Origin: Cucumis sativus
Lineage: Eukaryota > Streptophyta > Magnoliopsida > Cucurbitales > Cucurbitaceae
DNA length: 64,000 nt
Direction of reading: 5' to 3'
Assembly: GCF_000004075.3 (NCBI RefSeq)
Contig: NC_026658.2
Coordinates: forward strand, 4,650,001 to 4,714,000
Shown here: one piece after another, positions 13,901-26,878 of the stretch
How the letters are laid out: the number at the start of each line of letters is the position of its first letter
How positions within the stretch are numbered: the first letter of the stretch is position 1
The notes under the pieces: generated by a model
Database searches by the model: none
What the model saw: the letters and a program-made list of their open reading frames with translations, nothing else
Told to the model about the DNA's origin: nothing
Position numbers and translations under genes: made by a program

Positions 13901-14886
13901 GAGGGCTAATATAAGAAGGTCAAATAAATAAACAAAATAAGCGATAGAAACTTACGTACAAAGCAAGACGAGACATTAGAAACCAATTTGAATAGTGTTT
14001 TGGTAAGCACCATACCGATGTAAGATTTTTTCATTTAAATTTTTCTTTACATGTCATTATTTTATCAATTTTCATTAATCTTGGTTTATGCAAATTATAT
14101 TGTTGTCTCTTTAGGTCATATTCGTGCATCAAAGGTTGATATCCATAACTCGTACAATAAAACCAGAGATAATAGATTTTAACTTAAGCTAGGAACATTT
14201 TTATGCTTATCTTATTTAACTTGTTGAAGTTTAATCATCTTACTTTGAACATATATAAAATATGGTAATTAAGTTTTCATATCCATAGCCTTCTTTCATT
14301 CACCGTGACTTTGAAAAAGAAAACAAAGGAAAAAGAAAAAAAGAATCTACTTTTTTTCCATTGCAAGTAGGAACATTTTTTATTTTGCTTTGCCCAAAAA
14401 GAAAAGACTATTTTCTTTATTTTGTTTCTTTTTATTTTTCTTATAGATTTACTTTTTATTTCCACGAGATGAGGGGTCAAATCACCAAACTTTGAGGTAG
14501 ATAAGGAATTTTTTCAATCAACTTATTTCACTCACTAGATCATAAACTCATAAACCAATTAGATTACCAAATGTAAGTTAGGAGTCTATTACAAAAATGA
14601 TAAAAATAAGAAAACATTCTTCCATAATCTTATTCAATCAAAAGATCAAATGTTTTCTTTCTCCATTAACTGCCTTACAGGCACAGACATTCAATGAAAC
14701 AATTAACAGCACAAAGAGAGGAAGAACAATAAATGAGTTCAGTTCATAAAGAAAAAAAAAAAAAGAAGGGCTTGCTCCAATTGGAAAAGAAAAAATTAAA
14801 TCAACTCTATACATGATCTTATATGTTACAGAATGTGCAATGTTGGATCAGTAAAGCAGATTTGATATTCAAGGAGGTTTTTCCAT
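4914..14886. other. Gene-poor AT-rich intergenic region (about 10 kb)
   Basis: Read on both strands, this stretch shows long A/T runs, TA tracts (for example around 10558-10577) and a 17-base T run near 11315. No open frame has a recognisable domain, and I find no splice-linked coding series. The segment around 11645-11950 is less AT-rich and holds overlapping 67- and 78-codon frames on opposite strands. The minus frame contains KVGDNL and FVDGSENVQ but I cannot tie it to a family; it may be a decayed gene or transposon. The distal SWEET promoter and the 3' flank of the TPR gene lie at the two ends. Confidence 0.6.
12598..12650. repeat. Pyrimidine tract with (CTTT)n microsatellite
   Basis: A run of TCTTC and then TTTC units, almost pure C/T on the + strand, followed at once by AATTAATTAG. 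It resembles the CT-rich leader of a plant transcript, but I find no coding region downstream of it on the + strand. Confidence 0.85.
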
Positions 14887-17422
14887 TCAAATTCTAAATC
14901 CCAAGCCCGACCACTTCTTTGTTGCCTCTTTCTTTGTTTTCCTTGAGTTCGGGTCAATGAGATTTTCCAGAGACTTTGCTTTCCGGTTTCGGGTTCGGCC
15001 TGCTTCCTTCAGTAGTTCAGCCAGTCTCCTCTTTTCATCCTCAAAATCCGGATTTGCAATTCCAAGCTTCTCTTCTCTCAACTTAAGAACTGATTCCAAT
15101 ATTTCGATAGCATCATCGACTCTGCAATAGTTTTCATAGATAAAGGCATCTATCAGCTGAGCTACATTACCCACATTTCCCCATTGAATTTGATACAAAC
15201 ACTCGCAAAAGAAATTATGAAAAAACATAGTAACTGAGGAATCCATGAGAGAGTAAGGCAGTCGCGTTCCCAAGCAAGATATGCAGATGCAAAAAAATAT
15301 GGATGATATGATTGTAAGGAAACAGATTAAATAATGTGAAATACCTTCCCATAGCATCATAGGTTGCGGCAAGGTTGCTATATACTCCAATGGTATCTTG
15401 ATGACAGTTGCCACACTCTTGCTCTAAAATTCCTCTTGCTTCTTCAAACAACTCTGCAGCTTCATCTATCTTGAACAACTGCACACAGGCCAATCCCATT
15501 TGATTCAACACAACACCAAAGAATGCAGATTTTCTCTCCCCAGTGGCTCTGAGTTTCGATATCGCACTCTCGAAAGCATTTCTTGCGTCTTCGTACCTTC
15601 CAACCATGTAAAACATCACTCCCATCCGTGCTTCTATCCCAGCAATTGTGCTTTGCTGTCCAGGTTTATCTTCCAACATCTTCATTGCCTTCTGCAAGAG
15701 CTTCAATGCCTCCTCGGGCTCGTCAACAGACTCGTAAATTGCTGATATTTCAGTCAACCCACCAGCTATTTCTTCGGGTGAAGTTCCAGGCACAGGCTTT
15801 GAGTATATCCTCATTGCATTTTCGCAATAAGATTTGGACTCCCGGAGCTTTCCAGTCCGGTGATATAAGTCGGCAAGTCGTATGAAGACAGAGGCAACCA
15901 AAGGATGGTTGTCACCCTTAGATGCTTTGAATACAGTGAGAGCCTTTTGGTACGAGAAAACTGCCTCATCAAAACGACATAGAGACATGTAAATATTTCC
16001 AATACTCACATCAATAGCAGCAACCTCACTGTCTTGCCCATTAGCGATCATTGCCATACTAGCCAGCACAAGGTGCTCAAGTGCCGATTCATAGTCACCT
16101 TTTGCTTCACAAATGAGCGCCATCAGACGACGGTCAGCTGCTTCTTCAAGTGACGCAGGCTCACTATGTGCATGGTGAATCTCAAGAGTTTTCTTGCACA
16201 ATTGTTCCGCTCTATCAAACTGCATTGCTTGAACGTGCGCCTCAGATAAATACCTGCATACAATGTGATACTATCCAAAGTGAATAACAGACTTAACAGG
16301 GCAGCGTCATTGATCATCAACTTACAATACTCACACACACTAACTCCATCCATAAACTAACATTACCTTCAAACAAATATTAAAGTCTTTCGCAACAAAT
16401 TTCACTCAATTGACAGAACCTCTAGCAATCAAAGTGCAAATACAAGAAGTCTAACAACTCAACTATAAGACAATACAAGCACAAAAAAGAGACCCATTTC
16501 TCCCACACAACAGAGAACAAATCAAGAAAACAGAAACACTAGGCTGCCAACAGAAAATACACACATTTAACACTAAACTAGAGCCACTTGACACAGAAAT
16601 CCAAGCGGAAAAATTGCAGCAAAAAGTTGATTCTTTAACAATGAAGTAGTCTCAACATCTGCAGATAAAGCACAATCTCCCAAATCCACCTCCAACCCAC
16701 AAAAAATCCAACAAAACTGCCACAAATCCCTACATTTCTCAAAGATTGAGCTTCATCTAATACACAAAACAGAAAAAACCAAACCTGCAAGTCTCCCCAA
16801 CTCTGGGATCCGTCTCTCCCAAGGCCTCGATCTGAATCTTCAAGCCCTCTTCATAACAACCAATCGACCGCTCGATCTGACCCAGCATCGAATACGTATC
16901 ACCCAGTTGCATATGTCCAGAAAAAGCAGCAAGAGCATGATCCGGACCTCTTCCAATCTCAGGAACTTGAATCGCCTGTTCAAGAACCGGCACCGCCTCC
17001 TCAAAACGGCCCAAGCTACAATAAATAGCAGCCAGAACATGAAGACTCATAGCCAAATCCAAGCTCGGTTCACCATCCACAGCGCATCGCTCAAACGACT
17101 TCGATGCTCGGATAGCGTAATCTAAGGCTTTATTGGGGCCATCACCGGAGGCGATAGTGTCACGGGCAAGCTTGAGAAGAAAAGGGCCAAGATCGGGGTT
17201 GTCAAGAGAAGAATCCGGCGGAAATTGGGCCGAGGTGGGGCTCTCCGGTTGAAGCTTCTTCTTCCCGTTAGGTGAAGGCTTGGATCGAGAAGGAGAAGGA
17301 GAGGGTTGTTTCTTGGTTAGAGGAGATGGGGGTCGGTGATTGGATGCGGGGGGTGTTTCGGGGACAGAGATCCGGAGAGGGGGGGCGTCCGGCGGGGTTT
17401 TGACGGAAACCAAACCAGGCAT
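14887..17422 (-). CDS. KLCR1: Kinesin light chain-related TPR protein (KLCR1/CMU type), 593 aa
   Basis: KLCR/CMU proteins are cortical TPR scaffolds that sit on microtubules, help hold them in place under cellulose synthase traffic, and link to IQD calmodulin-binding proteins. Exons on the minus strand: 17422-16785, 16253-15345, 15121-14887; all GT-AG, phases 2 and 2, totalling 593 codons plus stop. Residues 1-80 are a basic Pro/Ser-rich disordered head starting MPGLVSVKTPPDAPPLRISV, close to Arabidopsis KLCR1. About residues 85-555 are repeated TPR helices (for example ALDYAIRASKSFE, AIYCSLGRFEEAVPVLEQAI, NIYMSLCRFDEAVFSYQKAL, GVYSNLAATYDAMGR). The tail is lysine-rich and ends KKWSGLGFRI, again as in KLCR1. 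The length matches the family (about 600 aa). Nothing is broken. Naming as KLCR1 rather than KLCR2/3 rests on head and tail wording recalled from memory. Confidence 0.93.
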
Positions 17423-17675
17423 GGCGGCGGAAGCAAGGGAAAAACAGGGGAAATGAAAATGGAAGTGGATTTGAAGAGGGTTTAATGAGGGTTAGTATTA
17501 GGGATGAAGGGAATGAAACAGCTCACCTTGCTGAACCAAATGAAGAAGAAAGATTGGAGAAGGGAAAAATGGAAGAAAAATGAAGAAGGTTGAGTAAGAG
17601 GGTTTGAAGTTGAAGGAGCAGAGTAGATGAGATGTCAATGACTGTCCTCGCTGTCAAACTCTAAGCTGTCGGTCT

Positions 17676-17706
17676 TCTCCGCTCCGCTCCGCTCCGCTTC
17701 GCTTCA
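17676..17706. repeat. Five-base tandem repeat (CTCCG)n in KLCR1 5' region
   Basis: Reads as repeats of GCTCC/GCTTC, about 255-285 nt before the KLCR1 start codon. It is unusually GC-rich for this window and lies in the likely core promoter or leader of the TPR gene. Confidence 0.85.
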
Positions 17707-19697
17707 CTAACAACGGAGGCTAAGCCTACCTTCCCTTCCCAGGCTCCAATCGTAATTTCACCCCTCTTTTTTTTTTTTAATCTTTTTTTTACGTTGTCAT
17801 AATTTCAACTCTTTTTAGTTAAGGAAATTATTACTGTTATTATTGTTATTATTCTTAATGTGTGAGCTTCAATAATTCATTTCTTAAATCTTAAATAACA
17901 TATAACTCTCAACTTCTACTTCCATTCAATTTTTATTTTTCACTATCAAAAAATTAATCTTTTCTTTTTATTTATTTTAGTTTATTTTTATTTGTACGTC
18001 AACTAATTAGATTGAAGATCAAAAAGTTAAATATAATTGATTTCATTTCTTTAAATCCAATATTCAATGTTGGTTTATTTATTTATGTATTCTATAGTTG
18101 GATTAAACTTCTTGAATGTTGTTTTTTACATAAATTTTTCTAACTTGATTTTGAAGAATAGAATTAATTTCTTGTTTGCTTAAAATTCAAGTTCAAATGG
18201 TTATAAGATAGATATACAGTATGTGTCAAGTTATTGAGGGATGTGTTGTTCAAATCATTTTAAATGTTATATACACAGTAAAAGTAGTGAATTCATTGAG
18301 TAATTTCTTAATAAAATCTCCAACTATTACAAATACTAACAATTCACTTTTTTTCTTTCACTATAAATTCAATGTAAAACAATAAAATGATTTACATTTC
18401 CAATAATTCTAATTCTGAAACTTAACTAAGTACAAGTAGAGCTATATTATCAAACATACACATAATTTCTAGAAAAGTATAGAAGAGGAGTAAAATACAA
18501 GATTTCATCAATATACTTTTCTTGTTAAAGTTAATAGGAAGAGCTCTGCTTTTATTAACCTTTTTTCTTTTTTTATGTTTTATTCTTCTTTTATTATTAT
18601 TATTTTTTATATATATTTTTTGGACTTCTTCAGACTTTAAACTATACATTAAGAGCATTTTTTTAATGCAATATTTATGCACACAATTCCTTTCTTTTTT
18701 TCTTTTTTTTTATAAATTAGATCATGTGAGAGGTTTAATTTGAGAAAGATTTAAACTATGTTTAAATCAATATATTAATTTAATTGGCACATGAAAGTGT
18801 TTTTATTTAAATACAAACTTTTTTAATAACTATAAAAATCACTCTCGATTCGAGTTATTAAGGTCGACGAAGCTATTGATAAATCAATCTTATTTTCGAT
18901 TGGAGATGAAGTTTGAGATGATGGTCAAAACAAACACATTTGTAAATTAAATAAGGTTTAAAATGGTTGAAGTAGCAGAATAAATTAAATTTTTAGTAAA
19001 TATAAAACAAAATTAAAAAAAGAAGAAGAGTTAGATAGGCAACTGATTTTGTGTTTGTTTTAATATTTAAGCATCAAAATTGTCAATTATTATTCCATTA
19101 TATTCCATATAATTTCTCTATATTTTCTCACCTACCAAACAACCAAATTTCTATCAATGATTCATGTCCTTATCTAAAATCCATTTATAATTACACCAAA
19201 CCAAAACCAATTAGTCCAAAAACATACACAAAAACCAATCAATTTCAAATTAAGTACCATAATATTGTTTCTATTTACCTAGAAATTAAACTATTATCGA
19301 GATATATATTTCATTTTAATTTCTTTCAAAGTAGGTTCAAAACTAGTCAATTATTCAAGTTATAGAGAGAGAGAAAAATGAGTTAGAACTTTTACTAGGT
19401 TGGCTTGGAGATGGTAATTATTAATGTTTTATGTAGTAAATAATTAGGTGAAGACAAAAACTGTTGATAATCTTTAATTTGTAAAAGAAATTATATATAT
19501 GGCACTATTAATAATTGAGAGAAAGTTCTACATATGACCACTAATAATTAGAAAAATTATCAATATATATATCACATTTTATTTTAGAAGTAAACAAGAG
19601 TTAATTTTTTGTTTAGTACAACAAGTTCGGTTAGAGGATTCAAACTACAACTTTATGCATGATTATTAATACAAGAGATGTTTGCCACACCAAACAT

Positions 19698-19806
19698 GAG
19701 ATGAGTTGAGTTCATATAATAATATATACCAACTCATTTTTTGGCCCACCAACTTTACACATGTTGGTGGACTTGAGCTGTATATTATACCGACTCATCT
19801 CAACTC
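19698..19806. mobile_element. MITE-like foldback element
   Basis: The two halves are imperfect inverted copies. The outer left arm GAGATGAGTTGAGTT pairs with the right end CGACTCATCTCAACTC. TA-rich middles (ATAATAATATATA and TATATTATA) pair next. At the tip CCACCAAC (19746-19753) pairs with GTTGGTGG (19763-19770) around a 9-nt loop. No protein is coded. This fits a small non-autonomous hairpin transposon, or the hairpin of a longer one. Target-site duplications were not resolved. Confidence 0.55.
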
Positions 19807-21785
19807 TTCTTCTTTCCAATGTTTTCAATGGTGTGCACTCATCGCAACTACCATTAACAATAATAACCAATTTCACACATCAAACTTCAACGATTGATTT
19901 TCAGCTCTGACAATTGATTTCTATCTTCGGCAACAACCTCCAACAACCAATTGTGGGGTGCTTCAAAAAAAAATTCGATGAAAATCAACTTGGATGACCA
20001 CATTTTTGCGTGATGAATTAATTTCAAGCTCTCTCACACAAACTCTAGCGACCATTTCCAAGATCAAATTTTGCACAACCAACTTCTGTCTCCGACAACC
20101 ACCTATAACTACTAACTTTTGCACAAATCACATTAATTTGACAATCAACTTCGATAACCACTTTCAACTTTCGGATTGCAACAACTACCTCTCTACAATA
20201 AACTTCAACGAAAGTTGCTTTTGATACTAAAATGACAAGTCCTTTTAAATACTAGAAAAATAACTTGGTTGGCAAAAATACTTTTATTGTACAAAATAAT
20301 TGAAATTACTAGTTTATAATAATGCTTAACGATCGTATCTTTTATAGTAATTTGATATTGAGAAGTTGTCAGATGGTTAGGTAATTCTTATAGATTTACT
20401 TGTCACAAACATTCAAAAGACTGATTGCTTCTTAACAATATCACCGCAGTCAAACAATCAATCAATGAAGATGTATTGTTTATACTTACTTGGTAGAACT
20501 AATTAACCAATATTTTTTGTATGCATGGAATTGGTTTTTATGTTGATTATATATATATATATATAATTAGTATATCAAATGAGTATTAAGAATTTGAAAA
20601 AGTAGGTGTCAAATTGGGTTACAAAAAACAAAAATAACAAATAACATTTTCTAGTAAAAATTAATGAAAAAGAAGAGATATATTATTTGATGATTCTCTA
20701 AATTGGGAGAAATTAAACGCGGAATTGTTAAAGAAATGTGATAGCATTTCATTGACAACTAACATGGCACAAGACATTCAAATAAAAGAAATCACTAGGA
20801 AAAAAAATAAAATGATGAAATTTATGGAGAAAAATTAGGAGTATCAAAAGTTTTGGTCTCTTTTGTTTTGCATATTAATTTATCTGTGGAAAAAAAATAT
20901 AGTGAGTTAATTGTTGTTGATTACTAAAAAGAAAAAGAAAACTTATAAAAACAAGATGAAAAATGCAATCCATATTTTTTTCAAGGAAGGACATGTAAAA
21001 TTATTAAATAAAAAAATTTAAAAACAAAATTAGGTATAAGAAACATATTATTTAAAATCTTAAAAATTGCACCATATTATACGCAAAAACACAAATATAT
21101 ATATATACTCTTGTGACAATACTATATCTCAACCAAGCATCTTCTAATAGTTTTTTTAGATGTGATCTTTAAATTAATAACACTTGAGCATTTCGATAAC
21201 TCAACTACGGAGTAGTCATCTATCCGAATTACACTTGAGTAAACTGTCCATTTGACTAATGAATATGATTTTAATACCAATTTGTTGGGCATAGTCCATC
21301 ATGAATTTGTTTTTTTGTTTCTGGAAACTCTCATACCACAAAAATAGCTATTCTCCGTTATGAATTAACTTAGAATCATCTTCTTATTCAACTTTGATTG
21401 TATTCTCTCAACGATAATAAAACAACACATCTAAAATATCCTACACTCTCACGGTTCTGATTGCATGTGAACATCAAATATTTAAAAATAAATGTTTGGA
21501 TACAACAATTATTAATACCTGAAAACCAAAGTTAAACACACACAATATTTTCACATTCATCGTCATATTTTTATATATATTACATACCAAAGATCACTCT
21601 TTTTCACAATGAATATCATACACTCACTCTCTATAACAAACATATATCTTACGCACTCCATAATGAATTGAAATTATATTTTCTCTCTTCACAAAAACAC
21701 ATCATATATATACATATAATATATCACTCTAAGTTGGAAGTTTTTCTGAAGCCCTTAATTTCACCAACCACTTATGGATTGGCAC

Positions 21786-23102
21786 TTAAGCTCTACCTCC
21801 GGGGTTTCCAAACCTTGGCTCATGTCTTGTGTTATGATCTGGGCTTGCATAGTCTGCAAATGCTTCTGCTCCCAAAAGCTTTCTTGTCACTTTGTTGTTC
21901 TTTTCAACTATCAACTGTAATTTCAAGAGTATGGTCAATTATAAATGATTTTATACCTGGTTTAATTTGTTCATTCATGCATTGATATAAATGGATGCAT
22001 GATATGTTTCTTGATTTATTGCTAAATTTGAGTTATCTTGATGTGGATATTAATATTTTATATTTGTATTGTCTCTTGTTGTACTAGTTCTTTCTATATT
22101 AATGAAAGTGGGAATGATGAAGATTCTAAGGGGTGTCCATCTAGTGGACATGTTCGGGTATACCTGATCCAACGCATCTTTTTCAAAGAAAAACGTCTAA
22201 CGGTTTATTTCAAATGCAAATCAATAGCTTTAAGAATGTGTTTGGAGTGAAAAGGTTAGGTTTTAAAGCCGAACTCATGGTTGCTCATCTAGGGTTAATT
22301 TGTTAGGCAAATCCACGAACGTTGATAAATTAAAATCAAAATAAATTTTATTTGCTTCTCAATTTTCTTTTAAGAAAAGAGTTTTTAATTTATCCACAAT
22401 TTTCTAAACCCAAACCCAAGTGCTTCTCTAGATCGTTCAAACCCTAAGCTTAGTTATTTTGTAAAGAACTTTTTAAATTAAGTACAAATATGGGCGAACA
22501 TTTGAACTCGAAAACTAGCTAAGTTGTTAATAGAAGCTTAAGAATTTTCCAAAACATAAAGAAGTTGAACATGCACCTCAAACGACAATTAGGTTTCAAA
22601 TTTTGAAGTTTAATTGTTGAGTATATATAATAGAATCAAGTTCAAATTTAAATGTTGATAGTTTGATCTCCACTTGGAATGTTTGAAAAAGAATCCAGAT
22701 TAGGGTTTTTCTCACCTGTCCACAAGGGTTTGAAAGCTTCAAACCCTTCTTCAAGCTCAGGTCATGAGCGTCCCCTACAAAAAAAAGGGAGAAAAAATAA
22801 ATTGCAAAATTATGGAACCCTAGTTTCCATTTTTGAACACTGACCCGGATAGAGAGATCTAAACCCTAAAGTAATTTGTGAGATGATCTCAATTGAAAAA
22901 GATATAAATTAAAGTTAGGACAACAATTTTTTTACAAAACCCTAATTCTTATGAAGTGATGTACACTTGTTTTCAAACAAAAAAACAAAATGATAGAAAA
23001 ATTAGTAAATGAACTCGAATATCTAATCTACAGTATACCTGAATTAGGGAACATGAAGATGATGAGGAAGATGAAAATGAAGGTCTTGATAAAGGCAGCC
23101 AT
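21786..23102 (-). CDS. PSY: PSY-type secreted tyrosine-sulfated peptide precursor, copy 1 (83 aa, 3 exons)
   Basis: PSY peptides are secreted, sulfated on the Tyr of an Asp-Tyr motif by TPST, cut from the precursor and sensed by LRR receptor kinases to promote cell expansion and balance growth with stress. Exons on the minus strand: 23102-23039, 22774-22716, 21914-21786; GT-AG, in phase, 83 codons plus stop. Residues 1-21 form a hydrophobic signal peptide (MAAFIKTFIFIFLIIFMF). The middle has LSLKKGLKLSNPCGQ with a single Cys39. A basic stretch VTRKLLG precedes DYASPDHNTRHEPR at 62-75, where Y63 is the expected sulfation site, followed by FGNPGGRA at the end. The DY...N..H.P spacing matches PSY; copy 2 matches better. 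Exon number, phases and exon borders equal those of copy 2, about 6 kb away. Alternatives are GLV/RGF-type peptides, but the HN end is missing. Confidence 0.85.
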
Positions 23103-23185
23103 GGATGGGAGGGTATAATTTTTTGAGAATGATATATGAGAGTGGCTAGGGTTAGAATTAAGAAAACAGAAACAAATTAGGGTTT

Positions 23186-23191
23186 TATATA
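23186..23191 (-). promoter_or_regulatory. Putative TATA box of PSY copy 1
   Basis: The minus strand reads CTATATAAAACCC about 85 nt before the ATG at 23102. The same phrase, a TATA box next to ACCCTAAT/ACCCTATT, occurs before copy 2. Confidence 0.6.
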
Positions 23192-23304
23192 GAAGAAGGA
23201 AACTAAAGTAAGTTTATAAAAGAAAGATAATGGAGCTAGGCTAGCCAAAATTAAGAGAAATATTAAGTTTAATTAAGAAATGTGTAATGATGATAGCCTC
23301 CACC

Positions 23305-23394
23305 TCCATTAAAGCTTCATGTAATGATTCTTTAGAATGCTAGCTGTACCCTGTTTGTTATATCCACTACTACCTGGGGGAAATTAAAGTCAAC
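23305..23394 (-). promoter_or_regulatory. Proximal conserved promoter block of PSY copy 1
   Basis: On the + strand this holds tccattaaagcttca, then tgtaatgat, then atccactactacctggggg and aaagtcaac. The same words in the same order lie before copy 2 (28960-29020). AAAGTCAAC is, on the gene strand, GTTGACTTT, a W-box core (TTGAC) that WRKY factors bind. It lies 200-290 nt before the start codon. Confidence 0.7.
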
Positions 23395-24356
23395 CTCTTT
23401 TGATCAGTATCCATACACAAATGTTTTATTAAAGAAAAAATATATATATTTGTGATTACTACTAAATAATCCTTCTTTTTCTCCATATTTATGGAAAAGT
23501 ATATATCTGTAAATATATGTTTTTCTTATTATTATTGTTTATTAAGATAGTCTGTTAATCAATAGATGCTAATATAATTACAATTGGTGATATATCACAA
23601 CAGTTGGGTTTATAAGATTCATCATTTTTTCATTATTCATTTTTAATTTAGAATACATTTTGAAACCATGCACATCATAAAATTAAAAAGATGTAACCTT
23701 AAACTAAACATAAGTCGTCTATCATTTATTTCGACCATCTTTGAATAAAATAAAAAATATGAAGACAAATTGAAATTGAACTATTAGATATGTGACACCA
23801 AAATGATTGCAACTCGAAACGATGATTTTAAATATTTTTAAAAAATAAATATTATATTTTTCATGCTTTTGCTTCCACGATATCAATTTTTATTATAGCA
23901 TGCAATTTTTTTTTCTTTATTGAAGTAATATCTTCAATGTTAATTACTTTAATTAAATCATAAACATATTTCAATTTATATCTAGATTGACATGTTTGAA
24001 CATTAAAGTAAGATAAACAAGATTTTGAGTAAAAAATCAATCACATTCATGCTAGACTTATATATACACACACGGGTTTACATTCCCTTCTAACTTCTAA
24101 AATTTCAAAAGTTCAAATTTAATTGTATTTTCTTTTCCATTTCTTAAATGCATTTTTTGCTCTAAGGTAAACATATTATTGATATATATACGATTATATA
24201 TATATCGAAACTTTGAAAATTTTATTATTCTTTATCTCAAAAATAAAATTCACCTTTTTCTTTTTGATAAATTATATACATGGGGAATGAATTAAAAATA
24301 TAACTTATCAAATCTTGGTTATATTAATCAATATTAAAATAATTAAATTTGTATCA

Positions 24357-24440
24357 ATCATTCACATGTTTTAGCATTATTAAGGGATGGGTTTCTGGCC
24401 ATTCACACGTGTAGGTTAGGTAGCATTCCATTGAAGGGTT
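24357..24440 (-). promoter_or_regulatory. Distal conserved block with G-box, PSY copy 1
   Basis: Contains attcacatgttttag, then ACACGTGT (24405-24412), then ggttaggtagcattccatt. It matches 30562-30635 before copy 2. CACGTG is the G-box bound by bHLH and bZIP factors. It lies about 1.3 kb before the copy 1 start. Confidence 0.65.
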
Positions 24441-26855
24441 TACTCCTCACTAATTAGCAAGAAAAAACCCTACATGAAAGCATATAATTAAGAATATTAG
24501 AATAAGAAAAATGTTAAAGCATATAATATATTGTAATTATACAAATGAGATTTTGATTTATATTATAACTTCAAGCTCTGTGTCGGCAAAGTTAACAGCA
24601 AAGGCCCCTCTACTATACAAAAATACAAAATTCTATCTTATCCCTTGTTCTTGATATTTGTTCCCTTTGGCCCATATATTTCCCTTTCTTTTTTCTATTT
24701 TTCCTCACACTATAATTGCAAATTACTCCTTTTTTTTCCTTCACATTTTTTATTACATATTAAAACATCATTGTGCCAAAGTGCATATACATATTTCGTA
24801 GTCGTATAAGAATTAAAATGTGGTGTGGATGAAAATGTTTTAGATAAAATATTTATTTCATTAATACATCTTATTAGGTAGAGTATTTGATGTTTAAAAG
24901 AAGAATTTTATTTGAGGTGATTTTTTTTTGTGTACATTCCTCATATCTCAACGAAGTTGAAGTTGATACATATATAAAGACACTTTTTCATCATACATCC
25001 ACCTTCAGCATTCATTGGAAAAAAAAACAAGGAGTACATAAATACATACAAAGAGAAATAGACGAGTTCAATGACAAAAAAAGGAAATGATGACCTAAGA
25101 AAAGGCTTAGAAAAGGCTATAGAAAAGCCTTCTAATTGAGGTATCAAGATATGAGACATTGTAATTACGAGAAAGTACATATTTGGTATACCAATGCAGA
25201 TTAAAGAGCAACCAAGCCAGATTTACGATATATCTTCCCATAAGTGAGTTGACAACTTCTTGGTATTCTAAAATATCTTTGAAAAATCCTAACTAGTTAC
25301 GTGATTTTGTGTTGATTATGAATTAAATAATCAAATGAAAATAACTAATTACTCACTAACGTCAAGAATATTAAATTGATTTTTCAATTCACTAGTATTT
25401 GGATTAGTTTAAATTCATATAAATATATTCTTTTTATCTTCTTATTATATTGTTAATCAACCTAGAATATAGAATATATCCATGGTGTACCAATGTAGTA
25501 ATATTATTCTATTCTTCCAAAATATTGAGATAATTTTTTTAACACAAATCAGAACGTAACGAATTTGTTCATAAATACATTATTCATATATCTCAACTAG
25601 ATTTACACACATTGTTAACATGTTCAAAGATATAAAGATTGATGATATTAAAGTTAAAACAAATGATAAGTTAAAATGAAACTTCCTATCATGATACAAC
25701 ACATACACAAACTTTTCCAAACACCATCAATTTAAGTTAAGAAGTGTTTAAAATTTAAAGAGGAATTCATGGAGGAAAAGAATCTTGATTAATTTAATAA
25801 AAACAACAAATGAATGATTATGTCTCCTATTCATAATGCAAAATAGCTTTATCCCTTAGCTTCAAACAACAAATTTGGTTCCTCTTTTTTCAGTTTTTTT
25901 TTTCTTTTATTTTGTTGTTGCACTTTTGAATGTGGAGTTTGTACGGCCATTAATTTTCCCTTTAATTCTTGGCATTCCCTTCAATGATGGTTAGGGCATG
26001 TGGGTTTGTATCAATGATCCACAACACACCTTAATTAATTAAAATTAGAGAGAGCTAATTCACAAATTAAAGAAGGGTTTTAGTACTTTTTAAGTACGTA
26101 TTTATATATACGAATCTTGTAATTAATTAATATAACTTTAGTGCATATGTGAAGGATATAATCCTCTTATTCATGGTGGGACAATAATAAAATAGATTTT
26201 GTTGTTAGCTTAATCTTTCAATGGTTTATTTTTCTCTCTTTTCATTTTCTCAAATGACAAGTGTGAAAGATGATTGTGGCTTTATCAATTGAGTTGTCAT
26301 TTGGAGATCACTTGTCAAATAGATAATAGTTAATAGGTTAAAATATATATATCCATAACCTCTATTTAGATGAGAAAATGATATATTTTATTATTAGCTT
26401 TGTTTTAACGTACATCTATTTTTACGCATCGTCTCTAAAAAATAATTAAAAAATGTAAAAAAATAAAAGTTTCTTTGATGTTAAATTTATGATTAAACAA
26501 CTAGGTGAAATCTACAAATATAGATTACAGTGAAACAAAGAAAAAAGAGATTGTCCATACATAAACACTAAATTGGATCGATGACTAATTAAGTTTGGGT
26601 ATCTAAGTATTAATGCTTCTATGGAAAATAGAGCAAACAAAGAATTTGTAATTCTAATGCAATACCAATTTCTTGTTTAAGTTATTATTTTATTTTATTA
26701 TTTTGAAACAATAATGCGAGAGTGATAAATTGAACTTTTAAACATCTTAACCACATAAAGGTATGCATGCTTCCATGTTGACACACAATGTATATTAGGT
26801 TTTGTTTCCTTTCCTAGAACTGGACGATGTTTAACATACTAATTGTGATAGGTTA

Positions 26856-26878
26856 ATATATATATATATATATATATA
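26856..26878. repeat. (TA)n microsatellite
   Basis: About 11 TA units between the two PSY genes. Confidence 0.9.

Larger units (their letters stand above)
17423..21785. other. Intergenic region with KLCR1 promoter and repeat-like DNA
   Basis: The first about 300 nt are the KLCR1 leader and promoter. Beyond that the DNA is AT-rich with no supported gene. The segment 19810-20225 is different: it repeats phrases such as caacaacc, ccaactt and gacaacca, and similar wording recurs at about 38650-39180, so it is probably transposon-derived. Open frames there lack any domain. Confidence 0.5.

Noticed and set aside
15500..15885. + strand frames inside the KLCR1 gene
   Set aside because: They are antisense to continuous TPR coding sequence with clean splice sites.
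17515..17530. Possible leader-intron donor (CAAG|GTGAGC on the minus strand) before KLCR1
   Set aside because: No AG acceptor lies between it and the ATG at 17422, so a leader intron ending before the start codon is not supported.
19051..20224. Three + strand frames of 63-104 codons
   Set aside because: They overlap AT-rich or repeat-like DNA, begin at chance ATG codons and show no domain.
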